Positions 39,658 through 46,955 of a DNA stretch of 64,000 nucleotides are shown one piece after another. Made by a program: the position numbers and the translations under genes. Each line of letters opens with the position of its first letter. The first letter of the stretch is position 1. Origin of the DNA: Flavobacterium panacis (GTDB lineage: Bacteria > Bacteroidota > Bacteroidia > Flavobacteriales > Flavobacteriaceae); assembly GCF_024649945.1 (NCBI RefSeq), contig NZ_JANKMS010000004.1, forward strand, positions 186,001-250,000. The letters are read 5' to 3'. Below the pieces are notes generated by a model. It saw only the letters and a list, made by a program, of their open reading frames with translations, had not been told where the DNA came from and ran no database searches.

Positions 39658-42126
39658 ATGTTGTACCATTCTCTTAAAAAAAGTGTTTTTTTAGTATTCC
39701 TATTAGCAGGATTTTCTGTTGCTGCACAAGATTTAAAACTGCAATACAATCAGCCCGCTGTTGAATGGACTGAAGCATTGCCAATAGGGAATGGTACACT
39801 TGGTGCAATGGTTTTTGGAAGAGTAGATTCTGAATTAATTCAGCTCAATGAAGCTACTTTATGGAGTGGTGGACCGGTACAAAAGAATGTAAACCCTGAT
39901 GCCTTTAAGAATCTCGCTTTGATTAGAGAAGCGCTTACAAAAGAAGATTTTGAAAAAGCATATGCTCTAACCAAAAATATGCAAGGGCCTTACAGCGAAA
40001 GTTTTATGCCGTTGGGTGATCTTATTTTAAATCAGGATTTTGGTGGACAAAAACCAGATTCATATAATAGAAATCTGGATTTACAAACAGGATTAGCGGT
40101 AACCAATTTTAAAGTCGGAGGCATAAATTATAAAAGAGAAATCTTCGCATCAGCGCCTGCACAATGTATTGTAATTAAACTTTCGGCAGATCAGTTAAAA
40201 AAACTTTCTGTTACAATTGATGCAGCGAGTCTTTTAAAAAATCAAAAATCAATACAGAACCAATCACTGGTTTTAAATGGTAAAGCGCCTTCTCACTCAG
40301 ATCCAAGTTATATTAATTACAACAAAGAACCAGTTGTTTATGAAGATGCTACAGGATGCAGAGGAATGCGTTTTGAATTGATTATTAAACCAATTGTAAA
40401 AGATGGTGAAGTAAGTTCTGATGGAAACAAATTAGTGATTAAAAACGCTTCTGAAATACTACTTTTTGTTTCAGCTGCTACAAGTTTTAACGGATTTGAT
40501 AAATGTCCGGATAGCGAAGGAAAAGACGAACATAAATTTGCTGAAGCTCCGATTAAAAAAGTTGTTGCTAAGAAATATGATGTTTTATTAAAAGAGCACA
40601 TTACAGATTTTCAAAAGCTTTTCAACAGAGTTTCGTTGCAATTAAATGCAAATGAAACGAAGAAATCTAATCTTGCAACAGATATTAGATTAGAACAATA
40701 CGCAAAAGGAGAAAAAGACGCTGGACTTGAAGCTTTGTTTTTTCAATACGGACGTTATTTATTGATTTCTTGTTCACGCACACACAATGCGCCAGCCAAT
40801 TTACAAGGAATCTGGAATCAGAAACTTCGTGCACCTTGGAGCAGTAATTATACCACAAATATTAATGTACAGATGAATTACTGGCCTGTAGAATCAGGGA
40901 ATTTGTCTGAATTGTTTTTTCCTTTGAATGACTTCATCAAGAATGTTTCGGTTACAGGAGCAGAAACAGCCAAAAGTTATTATCACGCCAAAGGTTGGGT
41001 ATTGCATCATAATTCAGATATCTGGGCAATGACTAATCCTGTTGGTGATTTTGGAAAAGGAGATCCAATGTGGGCCAATTGGTATATGGGAGCCAACTGG
41101 TTAAGCAGACATTTATGGGAACATTACGAATATACTGGTGACAAAGAGTATCTTAAAAAAGTATATCCAATTATAAAAGGAGCAGCTGAATTTAGTTTAG
41201 ATTGGCTTCAAAAAGATAAAAATGGTTATTTGGTAACGATGCCTTCGACTTCGCCTGAGAATAAGTATTATTACGATGGGAAAAAACAAGGAACAGTTAC
41301 AACAGCTTCAACAATGGATATCGGAATCATAAAAGATCTATTTGAAAATACGGTTGAAGCCACTAAAATTCTAAATATTGATGCAGATTTTAGACAGACT
41401 GTAACCAAAGCTGAACAAGAATTATTACCATTTCAAATTGGAAATAAAGGACAGTTGTTGGAATGGTACAAAGATTTTGAAGAAGAAGATCCACATCACA
41501 GACATACTTCTCATTTGTATGCTTTACATCCAGCCAATTTAATTTCGCCACTTAAAACGCCAGAATTAGCTGCTGCTGCAAAGAAAACACTCGAACTTCG
41601 TGGTGATGACGGAACAGGTTGGAGTTTGGCATGGAAAGTAAATATGTGGGCAAGACTTTTGGATGGAAATCATGCGTACAGATTATTCAAAAATCAATTA
41701 AGACTGACTAAAGAAAATAATACAGAATACAATAGACACGGTGGTTGTTATCCAAATCTTTTTGATGCGCATCCGCCTTTTCAGATCGATGGAAATTTTG
41801 CAGGAACTGCTGGTGTAATCGAAATGTTAATGCAAAGCCAGAACAAAGAAATACATTTACTCCCTGCGTTGCCAGATGCATGGTCAGATGGTGAAATTAA
41901 GGGAATTAATGCCAAAGGTAATTTTACTGTAGACATAAAATGGAATTCTGGTAAAATGAGTCAGGCTAAGATTGTATCAAATAATGGAGGAACTTGTGCA
42001 GTTCGATCTGCAGAACCATTTGTAATTGAAAAATTGAATATTAAAAGTAAAAAATCATCTATAGGTTATACAGCAGTATTTGAAAGTAAAAAAGGAAGTA
42101 CGTATACGATTTCAGCTTCAAAATAG
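39658..42126 (+). CDS. GH95 alpha-L-fucosidase / alpha-L-galactosidase
   Basis: 822 residues from ATG 39658; the in-frame TTG at 39634 is rejected because MLYHS gives a clean signal peptide ending AAQD. GH95 features: WTEALPIGNGTLGAMVFG and QLNEATLWSGGP at the N-terminus, TTNINVQMNYWPVESGNLSE in the (alpha/alpha)6 barrel, GDDGTGWSLAWKVNMWARL, and HPPFQIDGNFAGTAG near the C-terminus. The family is inverting and removes terminal alpha-1,2-linked L-fucose, or L-galactose in some plant-polymer-degrading members, from xyloglucan, rhamnogalacturonan or arabinogalactan. Last gene of the plant-polysaccharide block; a gap of 362 bp follows. Confidence 0.93.
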   Translation: MLYHSLKKSVFLVFLLAGFSVAAQDLKLQYNQPAVEWTEALPIGNGTLGAMVFGRVDSELIQLNEATLWSGGPVQKNVNPDAFKNLALIREALTKEDFEKAYALTKNMQGPYSESFMPLGDLILNQDFGGQKPDSYNRNLDLQTGLAVTNFKVGGINYKREIFASAPAQCIVIKLSADQLKKLSVTIDAASLLKNQKSIQNQSLVLNGKAPSHSDPSYINYNKEPVVYEDATGCRGMRFELIIKPIVKDGEVSSDGNKLVIKNASEILLFVSAATSFNGFDKCPDSEGKDEHKFAEAPIKKVVAKKYDVLLKEHITDFQKLFNRVSLQLNANETKKSNLATDIRLEQYAKGEKDAGLEALFFQYGRYLLISCSRTHNAPANLQGIWNQKLRAPWSSNYTTNINVQMNYWPVESGNLSELFFPLNDFIKNVSVTGAETAKSYYHAKGWVLHHNSDIWAMTNPVGDFGKGDPMWANWYMGANWLSRHLWEHYEYTGDKEYLKKVYPIIKGAAEFSLDWLQKDKNGYLVTMPSTSPENKYYYDGKKQGTVTTASTMDIGIIKDLFENTVEATKILNIDADFRQTVTKAEQELLPFQIGNKGQLLEWYKDFEEEDPHHRHTSHLYALHPANLISPLKTPELAAAAKKTLELRGDDGTGWSLAWKVNMWARLLDGNHAYRLFKNQLRLTKENNTEYNRHGGCYPNLFDAHPPFQIDGNFAGTAGVIEMLMQSQNKEIHLLPALPDAWSDGEIKGINAKGNFTVDIKWNSGKMSQAKIVSNNGGTCAVRSAEPFVIEKLNIKSKKSSIGYTAVFESKKGSTYTISASK

Positions 42127-42488
42127 ATTTTAAAGGTCTTTTTTGAGCGTATTCGACATAATTTTAGCTTTTATTTTTATAATACAGGATAAAGGGTGTA
42201 TTTCTTAAAATTCTAATGATTCATTATCATTATAGATGCTGACGGAGAATTTATTGCGAATTCTTTCGTTTTTAAGTCTGAATGAAATTTTAAATCTAGA
42301 TTTTTTAAAGAAAAAAAATGACCTAAGCTTCATTAAATCAAATATTTATAATATATTTAACACACCAAACATGGGAATTGTGTAAAATTTGTGCATAATT
42401 TTGCAAGGTCAAAATAAAACACAAATAATGATGTTATTTTTGACATAGCACCCAAATCTGATTTTAACTTTTAATTTTTAGCCTGCTT
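42127..42488. other. Non-coding gap after GH95
   Basis: AT-rich stretch without a convincing reading frame. Apart from the promoter at 42396-42403 and a T-rich run shortly after the GH95 stop, I see no repeat, hairpin or RNA gene. Confidence 0.5.
42396..42403 (+). promoter_or_regulatory. -7 promoter element for the L,D-transpeptidase-family gene
   Basis: TAATTTTG fits the Bacteroidota -7 consensus TAnnTTTG exactly; a weak TTG lies about 19 bp upstream. It would give a leader of about 80 nt for the gene at 42489. Confidence 0.5.
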
Positions 42489-43091
42489 ATGAGAATATTT
42501 TTTGTAGCACTGCTTTTTTCTTTAAGTTCGTTTACAACCTACAACATAACGAACAAAAAGGAAGTTTTAAATGAAATTGAATTCGCAAGACTTAAAGAAC
42601 ATGTAAGCGAGATAAAATCTTATATCTCTACAAATCATGGTTATAGCAAGAAAATTGCTTTCCTTGTAGATATGAAGATTAAATCAGGAAAGAACCGTTT
42701 TTTTGTTTACGATCTTGAAAATGAAAAAATTATAGATCAGGGACTTGTAGCTCATGGTTCAGGTTCTGAAACTGGTATCAAAGGAGATATTTTACAATTC
42801 AGTAATGCTCCAAATTCAAATTGTACTGCATTAGGTCGTTATGGCATAGAGAAAGCTTACAAAGGGGTTTTCGGAAAAGCTTACCGATTAAGCGGTATGG
42901 ACCAAACAAATAACAATGCGCTAAAAAGAGCTATCGTATTACATTGTTATAAAGAAGTTCCAGATGATGAAAAAGAATACTACATCATCAACAGTCACGG
43001 TTGTCCAATGGTAAGTGAAGCATTCTTTAAAAGACTTGACAAAATCATTGAAGGTTCTAATTCAAAAATAATGCTTTCTGTTTATTACTAA
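42489..43091 (+). CDS. L,D-transpeptidase catalytic-domain family protein (YkuD_2)
   Basis: 200 residues with an N-terminal signal or anchor (FFVALLFSLSS). The C-terminal half contains AIVLHCYKEVP and NSHGCPMVSE with the catalytic Cys172, the hallmark of the murein L,D-transpeptidase-like YkuD_2 family, along with FVYDLENEKI and GLVAHGSGSE upstream. Such proteins act in the periplasm on peptidoglycan peptides, although many members lack biochemical proof. It stands alone between the plant-polysaccharide cluster and a block on the other strand, and ends in a shared bidirectional terminator. Confidence 0.88.
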   Translation: MRIFFVALLFSLSSFTTYNITNKKEVLNEIEFARLKEHVSEIKSYISTNHGYSKKIAFLVDMKIKSGKNRFFVYDLENEKIIDQGLVAHGSGSETGIKGDILQFSNAPNSNCTALGRYGIEKAYKGVFGKAYRLSGMDQTNNNALKRAIVLHCYKEVPDDEKEYYIINSHGCPMVSEAFFKRLDKIIEGSNSKIMLSVYY

Positions 43092-43126
43092 CAGAAGAAT
43101 AAAAATAAAAAGAGTTTTATCTCAAA

Positions 43127-43163
43127 AAAAACAAGGGTCTTTGGCTCTTGTTTTTTTTTTTTT
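43127..43163. terminator. Bidirectional intrinsic terminator
   Basis: AAAAAAAACAAG and CTTGTTTTTTTT flank a short loop (GGGTCTTTGGCT), giving U-runs on both strands. It serves the convergent genes ending at 43091 (+) and 43172 (-). Confidence 0.88.
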
Positions 43164-43171
43164 GAGCTTAT

Positions 43172-43759
43172 TTAAGATTTTATAGATTCTGTTGTTTTTA
43201 ATGTTTTAAACCTTCTAGTACGAGGTTTTATCTTTTTTATCTGTACAAGGCATTCGTTAATCAGATTTTTTATTTCGAGGTAAGAAATATTATGAATAGA
43301 AGTAATAGTGTTTTTTACGCCTTCAACATAGTTTCCGGCTATTTTAAGATCTGTTTCGAGATTTTTTAAAATATGGTTTTCTATATTTTTATTTTTCTTG
43401 TAATAATAAATGCAATTCTGAAGGTCTTCAATCTGGCCGCTAAGATCAGAAATTGCATTTTTTGAGATGGCGCGACTATAATAATATGAAAACTCCAACG
43501 GATTATCTTCAATCACTTTATCGAAGTCTTCAATAGCTTTGTAATGATAATTTAGTTTTTGAAAACATCTCGCCCTTAATTCATAAACAGTACTGTTAAA
43601 ACCTGAATTTACAGCATTATCAAGATGATACAAAGCTTCATCAAATTTACTTGACAGAAAAAGCTGTTTCCCTTTTTCGAGATCAGCGGTTTCCTGTTCG
43701 TGATTTTGCTCTGGAAACTTACTTTTAAATTGAATTCCTAAATTGACAAACCATTTCAT
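43172..43759 (-). CDS. TPR-repeat protein
   Basis: 195 residues without a signal peptide, so probably cytoplasmic. At least two TPR-like helix pairs are visible: ADLEKGKQLFLSSKFDEALY and YELRARCFQKLNYHYKAIED, with a third ending around YYYSRAISKNAI. The C-terminus is basic (KKIKPRTRRFKTLK). TPR domains mediate protein-protein contacts; the partner is unknown. It has no close operon neighbour (263 bp to the next gene). Confidence 0.75.
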   Translation of the reverse strand: MKWFVNLGIQFKSKFPEQNHEQETADLEKGKQLFLSSKFDEALYHLDNAVNSGFNSTVYELRARCFQKLNYHYKAIEDFDKVIEDNPLEFSYYYSRAISKNAISDLSGQIEDLQNCIYYYKKNKNIENHILKNLETDLKIAGNYVEGVKNTITSIHNISYLEIKNLINECLVQIKKIKPRTRRFKTLKTTESIKS

Positions 43760-43962
43760 AACTTAAAAATTTAGATGGTCAGGTTGTTCAGATTTACAAA
43801 TCTGAGTTTAGATGAGGGAGGTTTAAAGATAAATAAAATTTTGAAATACAGATGTTTATAAAGTGTTTTGTTGAAAAAAATATAGTGCTAAGTTTATTCA
43901 TCCCCCGTTTTTTAGGAGTGTTTGATGAGAATAAATTATAAAAAAAAGTTTAGTGAGAAAAT

Positions 43963-44000
43963 AAAAAAAGAGATACTCTATTATTTTAAGTATCTCTTTA
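43963..44000 (-). terminator. Terminator of the esterase/dioxygenase operon
   Basis: AAAGAGATACT (43967-43977) pairs with AGTATCTCTTT (43989-43999). On the - strand the hairpin is followed by a T-rich run (complement of the A-run at 43963-43969), 23 bp after the end of the esterase gene. Confidence 0.8.
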
Positions 44001-44022
44001 CGATCTGTTAGTATAAATTGCT

Positions 44023-44763
44023 TTATCTGTTGATATTGGCATTGAGCCAAAGATTTACATCATCGAACATTTGTTTGTTTACTGTATGACCTTCATTGTA
44101 CGAATGAAATTCGGGATTCAGGTTTTTAGTTTTAAGAAATTCTAATGCATCTATGGCATATTGATGATTTAAAACAGCATCTTGTTTTCCGTGAGAGATA
44201 AAGATTTTAAGGTTTTCGAGATGTTTTTCATCAGCTATTAATGGTTTTATCTCTGGTAGTAATCTTCCGCTCATAACAGCAATTCCTTTTACTTTTTCTG
44301 GCGCTGTCAAAGCTATGCTATAGCTCATAATGCCACCTTGACTAAATCCCATTAAATAAACTTCATTAGAATCAAAAGTAATTTCGGTTTTCAAGTCATC
44401 GATAAAATCAATAATCATTTTACGAGCATTTTCGGCTTGTTGCTCATTAATTTGAGGTTTTCCTGTTGAAAAATCAACCTGAAACCAAGCAAAACTATTT
44501 GGTCCAAAAGTCAACGGACCACGAGCTGAAACCACTACAAAGTGATCTGGTAAATCAGGAGCAAATGAAAAGAGATTTTGTTCGTTTCCACCAACGCCAT
44601 GCATTAAAATAAGCAAAGGAGGGTTTTCTGTTTTTATTTTGGGCTGTCTAATTAAATAGTGCAGTTTGGTATTTTTTGTATCTGAATTCATAAAGTTGAA
44701 ACTGAAAATTGAAATTAAAATTAGGATTCCGAAAGAAATCCAAAGTTGCTTTTTTATACTCAT
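44023..44763 (-). CDS. Phospholipase/carboxylesterase-type alpha/beta hydrolase
   Basis: 246 residues with an N-terminal membrane or signal segment (FGILILISIFSFNF). Alpha/beta-hydrolase features: LILMHGVGGNEQN oxyanion region, nucleophile elbow GFSQGG, ISHGKQDAVL with the acid, and YNEGHTV with the His. It matches the small carboxylesterase/lysophospholipase family. Its start overlaps the stop of the upstream dioxygenase gene by 4 bp (ATGA), so the two are translationally coupled. The substrate is unknown. Confidence 0.88.
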   Translation of the reverse strand: MSIKKQLWISFGILILISIFSFNFMNSDTKNTKLHYLIRQPKIKTENPPLLILMHGVGGNEQNLFSFAPDLPDHFVVVSARGPLTFGPNSFAWFQVDFSTGKPQINEQQAENARKMIIDFIDDLKTEITFDSNEVYLMGFSQGGIMSYSIALTAPEKVKGIAVMSGRLLPEIKPLIADEKHLENLKIFISHGKQDAVLNHQYAIDALEFLKTKNLNPEFHSYNEGHTVNKQMFDDVNLWLNANINR

Positions 44764-45650
44764 GCTTTATCTATTTTAACAGACATCATATTCAATGATC
44801 CTGCTACAATGGCATCGTTAAAAATAGTCGCTTTTTCATCTTTTTCTCTAAGAGATAAAGTGTACAAAAGTGGCATATAATGTTCTGGAGTAGGAACAGC
44901 CAGCTGAAACTCTTTTCCTTGTTTGTCAAAATGAATCAAAGACTGATGATCGTCTTCTAAAATCATCTTTTTCATTTTCTCATTGGCAATATGAGCCCAT
45001 TCGTAAGAATATGAAGGAAGCATCATTTTATCCCAAGCAGCCAAACGTAAATTATGAACTGAATTTCCGCTGCCAACAATAAGAACACCTTTTCGTCTTA
45101 AGGCAGCTAATTCTTTTCCTAACTCATAATGATAAGAAGCTGGTTTAGTATAATCGATACTCATTTGTATAATTGGAATATCTGCATTTGGATATAAAAA
45201 TTTTATTACGGTCCAACATCCGTGATCCAGACCCCAATCATCACTTAATCCAACAGAAGTAGAGGTTATAATTTTTTGTGTTTCTAATGCCAATTCTGGA
45301 CTACCAGGTGCAGGATATTGAACGTCAAAAAGCGCCTGAGGAAAACCTCCAAAATCGTGAATCGTTTCTGGTTTTTCCATTGCCGTTACAAAAGTTCCTT
45401 TAGTTTCCCAGTGTGCAGAAATACAAAGAATAGCTTTTGGTTTAGGAAGCGTTTTTGCAATATTTTGAAAGCCTTGTGTGAAATTATTATCAGCCAAAGC
45501 ATTCATCGGATTTCCGTGTCCAAGAAACAGCACCGGCATTCTTTCGGTTGCGGCGAAAGAATCTGAAACAGTTTTAAGAGAGCTTAATTTCATAGCTGCA
45601 GCTCCAATAGGTAAAATTGCCATGGTTTTTAAAAAATCTTTTCTGTCCAT
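44760..45650 (-). CDS. Class III extradiol dioxygenase (DODA/YgiD family)
   Basis: 296 residues. The N-terminus DRKDFLKTMAILPIGAAAM looks like an export signal, unusual for this family. Family motifs: PVLFLGHGNPMNAL, ISAHWETKGTFVTA, DWGLDHGCWTVIKF and VGSGNSVHNLR, giving the metal-binding histidines. Relatives open catechol rings such as L-DOPA using a divalent metal and O2; many bacterial members have no proven substrate. Coupled to the esterase by an ATGA overlap; an AraC regulator gene lies 105 bp upstream on the same strand and may control it. Confidence 0.88.
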   Translation of the reverse strand: MDRKDFLKTMAILPIGAAAMKLSSLKTVSDSFAATERMPVLFLGHGNPMNALADNNFTQGFQNIAKTLPKPKAILCISAHWETKGTFVTAMEKPETIHDFGGFPQALFDVQYPAPGSPELALETQKIITSTSVGLSDDWGLDHGCWTVIKFLYPNADIPIIQMSIDYTKPASYHYELGKELAALRRKGVLIVGSGNSVHNLRLAAWDKMMLPSYSYEWAHIANEKMKKMILEDDHQSLIHFDKQGKEFQLAVPTPEHYMPLLYTLSLREKDEKATIFNDAIVAGSLNMMSVKIDKA

Positions 45651-45755
45651 TTTATATCGTATTTAATTCTTTTAGAAATGTCTTTTTTTGTTGATACAAA
45701 GTTCAGACTAATCACCATAAAGAGGGTAACGATTTTAGGAAGAATGGTTGTGTTT

Positions 45756-46586
45756 TTAAGAAAGCAGTTTCTGTATTTCGTCTCTAAACTCGGTTGGAGT
45801 CAAGCCCGCTTTACGTTTAAAGGCGTGTGTAAAATAAGTCTTTTCATTAAAACCGAGTTCATAACCTATTTCTGCCACGTTTTTATCGGTGGTCATTAAA
45901 AGGTTTTTCGCTTCAGTTAATTTTCTAGTTTCTATTATTTCAGAAACACTCTGCTGTAAAATACTTTGGCAGATATTGTTTAAGTTGCGAGAAGTCATAA
46001 AGAGTTTTTCTGCATAGAAATTTACATCTTTAGATTCCTTATAATGATCTTCTAATAATCGAAGGAAACTTTTGAAAGTAGAACTTTGAATTTTCTTAGA
46101 TTCGTCATTATCCAAATTCATTTTACGACGTTCCGATTCTATAATCGTAAACAAGGCGCTCAACAATTGTCTAATTACAGCTAAATCAGGAGCTTCTTGA
46201 ATATATTCATCATAAATCATTTTACAAAGTATATCCAGTTTTTCAAAGCACTGATTGCTCTGCATGCTAATATTAGCTTTATCATGAAAAGAGGCGTAAA
46301 GGCTAAAAGTAGTTTCGGCTATAAATTCGCTTTTAAATCGCAAAACCCATATATCGCATTCACCATCTTTGACAAGAGGTTTGGCACGATGAATTTTTCC
46401 CTGTGTTACAAAACTGATAAAAGGTGCATCGATTACCTTAGAATTAAAATCTATAAAATGTTCCAGTTGTCCTTTATTACCAATAATGAGTTCTTCAAAA
46501 TTATGAGAATGCGGTTCATTTACAGATTGCATTATTTTTTCTGATTCTGATGCTGTAATTCGAAATACTTTGAAAATCTCTGTCAT
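45756..46586 (-). CDS. AraC family transcriptional regulator (1)
   Basis: 276 residues. An N-terminal cupin-like sensor domain (HSHNFEELIIGNKGQLEHFID) and a C-terminal AraC helix-turn-helix pair: FYAEKLFMTSRNLNNICQSI and KNVAEIGYELGFNEKTYFTH, ending AGLTPTEFRD. Such regulators bind a small molecule and activate nearby genes. The closest candidates are the dioxygenase/esterase pair immediately downstream on the same strand. It is divergent from the second SusCD locus, but the repeat boxes of that locus are also found beside the other AraC gene, which is the better candidate for them. Confidence 0.92.
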   Translation of the reverse strand: MTEIFKVFRITASESEKIMQSVNEPHSHNFEELIIGNKGQLEHFIDFNSKVIDAPFISFVTQGKIHRAKPLVKDGECDIWVLRFKSEFIAETTFSLYASFHDKANISMQSNQCFEKLDILCKMIYDEYIQEAPDLAVIRQLLSALFTIIESERRKMNLDNDESKKIQSSTFKSFLRLLEDHYKESKDVNFYAEKLFMTSRNLNNICQSILQQSVSEIIETRKLTEAKNLLMTTDKNVAEIGYELGFNEKTYFTHAFKRKAGLTPTEFRDEIQKLLS

Positions 46587-46852
46587 GTGGTATTCTTTTA
46601 AAGGCGGGATATAAAGGTAATTATTTATGACAATTCCGTTATTTAGTTTAAGGGTTATTTACAATGGATTAGTTGATGATGTTTTTTATAAATAAAACAA
46701 TATCAAATACTTATTCTTGGGTAATTATACCTGTTTGTATAAGTTTATTTTTAGTGTATTGGGTTGTAAATTATATATACTTAAATTTTAGTCATAATTT
46801 ATTGGTAATTTATAGGTCATTACACAAATTAACCAATATTTGTTTAAAAACA
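46587..46852. other. Divergent intergenic region, no gene seen
   Basis: AT-rich sequence between the AraC gene and the regulatory box of the second SusC gene. A 61-codon frame at 46673-46858 has no homology I recognise and overlaps the regulatory box; I do not call it. Confidence 0.5.
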
Positions 46853-46918
46853 GGATAATATAGTATTAGCATGTGGTAATATAAGCAATTTTCTTAACTA
46901 TTAATTAACATAATTTTA
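46853..46918 (+). promoter_or_regulatory. Hydroxyproline-locus box 1 plus -7 element (SusC promoter)
   Basis: Two TAATAT units (46856-46861 and 46877-46882), each preceded by GG, lie exactly 21 bp apart. The -7 box TAATTTTA (46911-46918) starts 34 bp after the start of the second unit. The same geometry recurs at 54393 and 61779. The 34-bp core matches the 61779 copy at 27 positions. Confidence 0.75.
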
Positions 46919-46955
46919 CAAGTGTTGAAAATACACTAACCAATACTTTAAAATT

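Noticed and set aside
46673..46858. 61-codon frame between AraC (1) and the second SusC
   Set aside because: No homology recognised; it overlaps the regulatory box and sits in very AT-rich sequence.
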